A DNA stretch of 64,000 nucleotides, from contig CACZFI010000001.1 in the NCBI GenBank assembly GCA_902780405.1, positions 434,001 through 498,000 of the forward strand. Reading direction: 5' to 3'. A program made the position numbers and the translations under genes. Shown piece by piece: positions 63,201 to 64,000 of this stretch. The notes under the pieces were generated by a model that worked only from the letters and a program-made list of their open reading frames with translations, was not told the origin of the DNA and made no database searches. Position 1 is the stretch's first letter. Each line of letters opens with the position of its first letter. Origin of the DNA: an uncultured Lachnospiraceae bacterium. Lineage in GTDB: Bacteria > Bacillota > Clostridia > Lachnospirales > Lachnospiraceae.

Positions 63201-64000
63201 TGCGTATTTATTTAGCCCCCATGGAGGGAATCACAACCTACCTGTTTCGAAATGCATTTGATAAATTCTACGGCGGAATCGACTGCTATTACACCCCGTT
63301 TATCGCAAACCGTCATATGATCCAAAAAGAACGCTACGAGGCAGACCCGGCACACAACGAAGGACTGCGTGTGGTACCGCAGGTTTTGACCAACGATATC
63401 GACGCCTTTGTCTCCCTTTCGGAGCAGTTTGCTGCGCTTGGCTATGATGAGGTGAATCTAAACCTCGGCTGTCCGTCCGGTACCGTAGTTTCAAAACGCA
63501 AGGGTTCCGGCATGCTGTATGATCCGGAAAAACTGGACGATTTTCTCACACTTGCATTTAAGCGGATCCCTCTTCCGATCTCCGTTAAAACCAGGATCGG
63601 CATTCGCGAGCTTTCCGAGTGGGATGAGATCCTCTCGGTCTACAAGAAACATCCCATCAAGGAGCTGATCATACACCCCCGTCTCCAAAAGCAGTTTTAT
63701 CGTGAATCACCTGATCTTGCTTCCTACGTAAAAGCGACTAAGGAGTTAGACATTCCCCTTTGTTATAACGGTGATATCTACGACACTGACTCCATGAAAC
63801 GGATTCTTGAAGCAGCACCGGATACACAGGCTGTGATGCTCGGACGCGGACTTTTAAGAAATCCCGAGCTTCCGATGATCCTTCTCGGAAAGAAAGACGC
63901 CGATGCGCCGCGCGATATGGATCGCTTTCTTGCTTTTCACGAAGAGATCGTATCCGAATACAAGAAGATCATGCCCGGCGAAGTCCAGCTTCTGCACCGT
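63201..64000 (+). CDS. dus: tRNA-dihydrouridine synthase (cut by window edge)
   Basis: The first 266 residues of a Dus-family FMN enzyme. MRIYLAPMEGITTYLFRNAF is the N-terminal flavin-site motif, NLNLGCPSGTVV carries the catalytic cysteine region, and AVMLGRGLLRNPEL is the C-terminal phosphate site. It reduces uridines in tRNA. The ATG has AAAGGA upstream. It is the only gene on the plus strand; the exact DusA/B/C subclass cannot be told. Confidence 0.92.

Overview
The window looks like chromosomal DNA from a motile, moderate-GC Firmicute, most probably a Lachnospiraceae-type clostridium. The evidence is a Bacillus/Clostridium-order fla/che operon (flgB-flgC-fliE-fliF ... flhA-flhF-flhG), the neighbouring dprA-topA pair, FliY in place of FliN, SwrD/FlbD and a MotE-like protein, plus Gram-positive style ribosome binding sites. 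Nearly everything is on the minus strand; only the dus gene at the right edge is on the plus strand. I saw no rRNA, tRNA, CRISPR array, insertion sequence or prophage.

Layout. (1) 1-25068: a long flagellar and chemotaxis operon read right to left: flgB, flgC, fliE, fliF, fliG, fliH, fliI, fliJ, a MotE-like gene, fliK, flgD, a TIGR02530-type gene, flgE, then a terminator and a new promoter, then flbD/swrD, motA, motB, fliL, fliM, fliY, cheY, fliO, fliP, fliQ, fliR, flhB, flhA, flhF, flhG, a YcgR-like PilZ gene and the start of cheB. A sigma-28 type promoter precedes flgB. (2) 25240-29995: topA, dprA and comM with their own promoter and a hairpin over the comM ribosome binding site. (3) 30320-32414: htpG behind a perfect CIRCE operator. 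(4) 32511-33778: twin pilin-like genes with their own promoter and terminator. (5) 33900-39820: rsmE, a cysteine desulfurase, thiI, tex and a flavin reductase, read from a promoter before rsmE. (6) 39927-46301: an HtrA protease, a CobW-like/DUF1980 fusion, a His-rich CobW metallochaperone, an MscS channel and a DUF1846 protein. (7) 46374-63069: glgB, a DUF1015 gene, a small P-loop kinase, then asd, serA, serC, ilvB, ilvD, a hotdog thioesterase, an HD-GYP c-di-GMP phosphodiesterase, leuB, leuD and leuC, i.e. serine, aspartate-family and branched-chain amino acid synthesis. (8) 63201-64000: dus, truncated by the window.

The strongest unexplained signal is a dispersed, structured repeat present in three intergenic places (30098-30183, 42562-42736, 61165-61262). 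Two copies share a 55-base block without a mismatch. The third has diverged in sequence but keeps the same hairpin through paired base changes, including a conserved A.A mismatch in the stem. The middle copy carries three extra hairpins and lies beside a 79-base long hairpin in the 371-base gap between the two CobW-type genes. This is a candidate for an undescribed noncoding RNA or mobile palindromic element.
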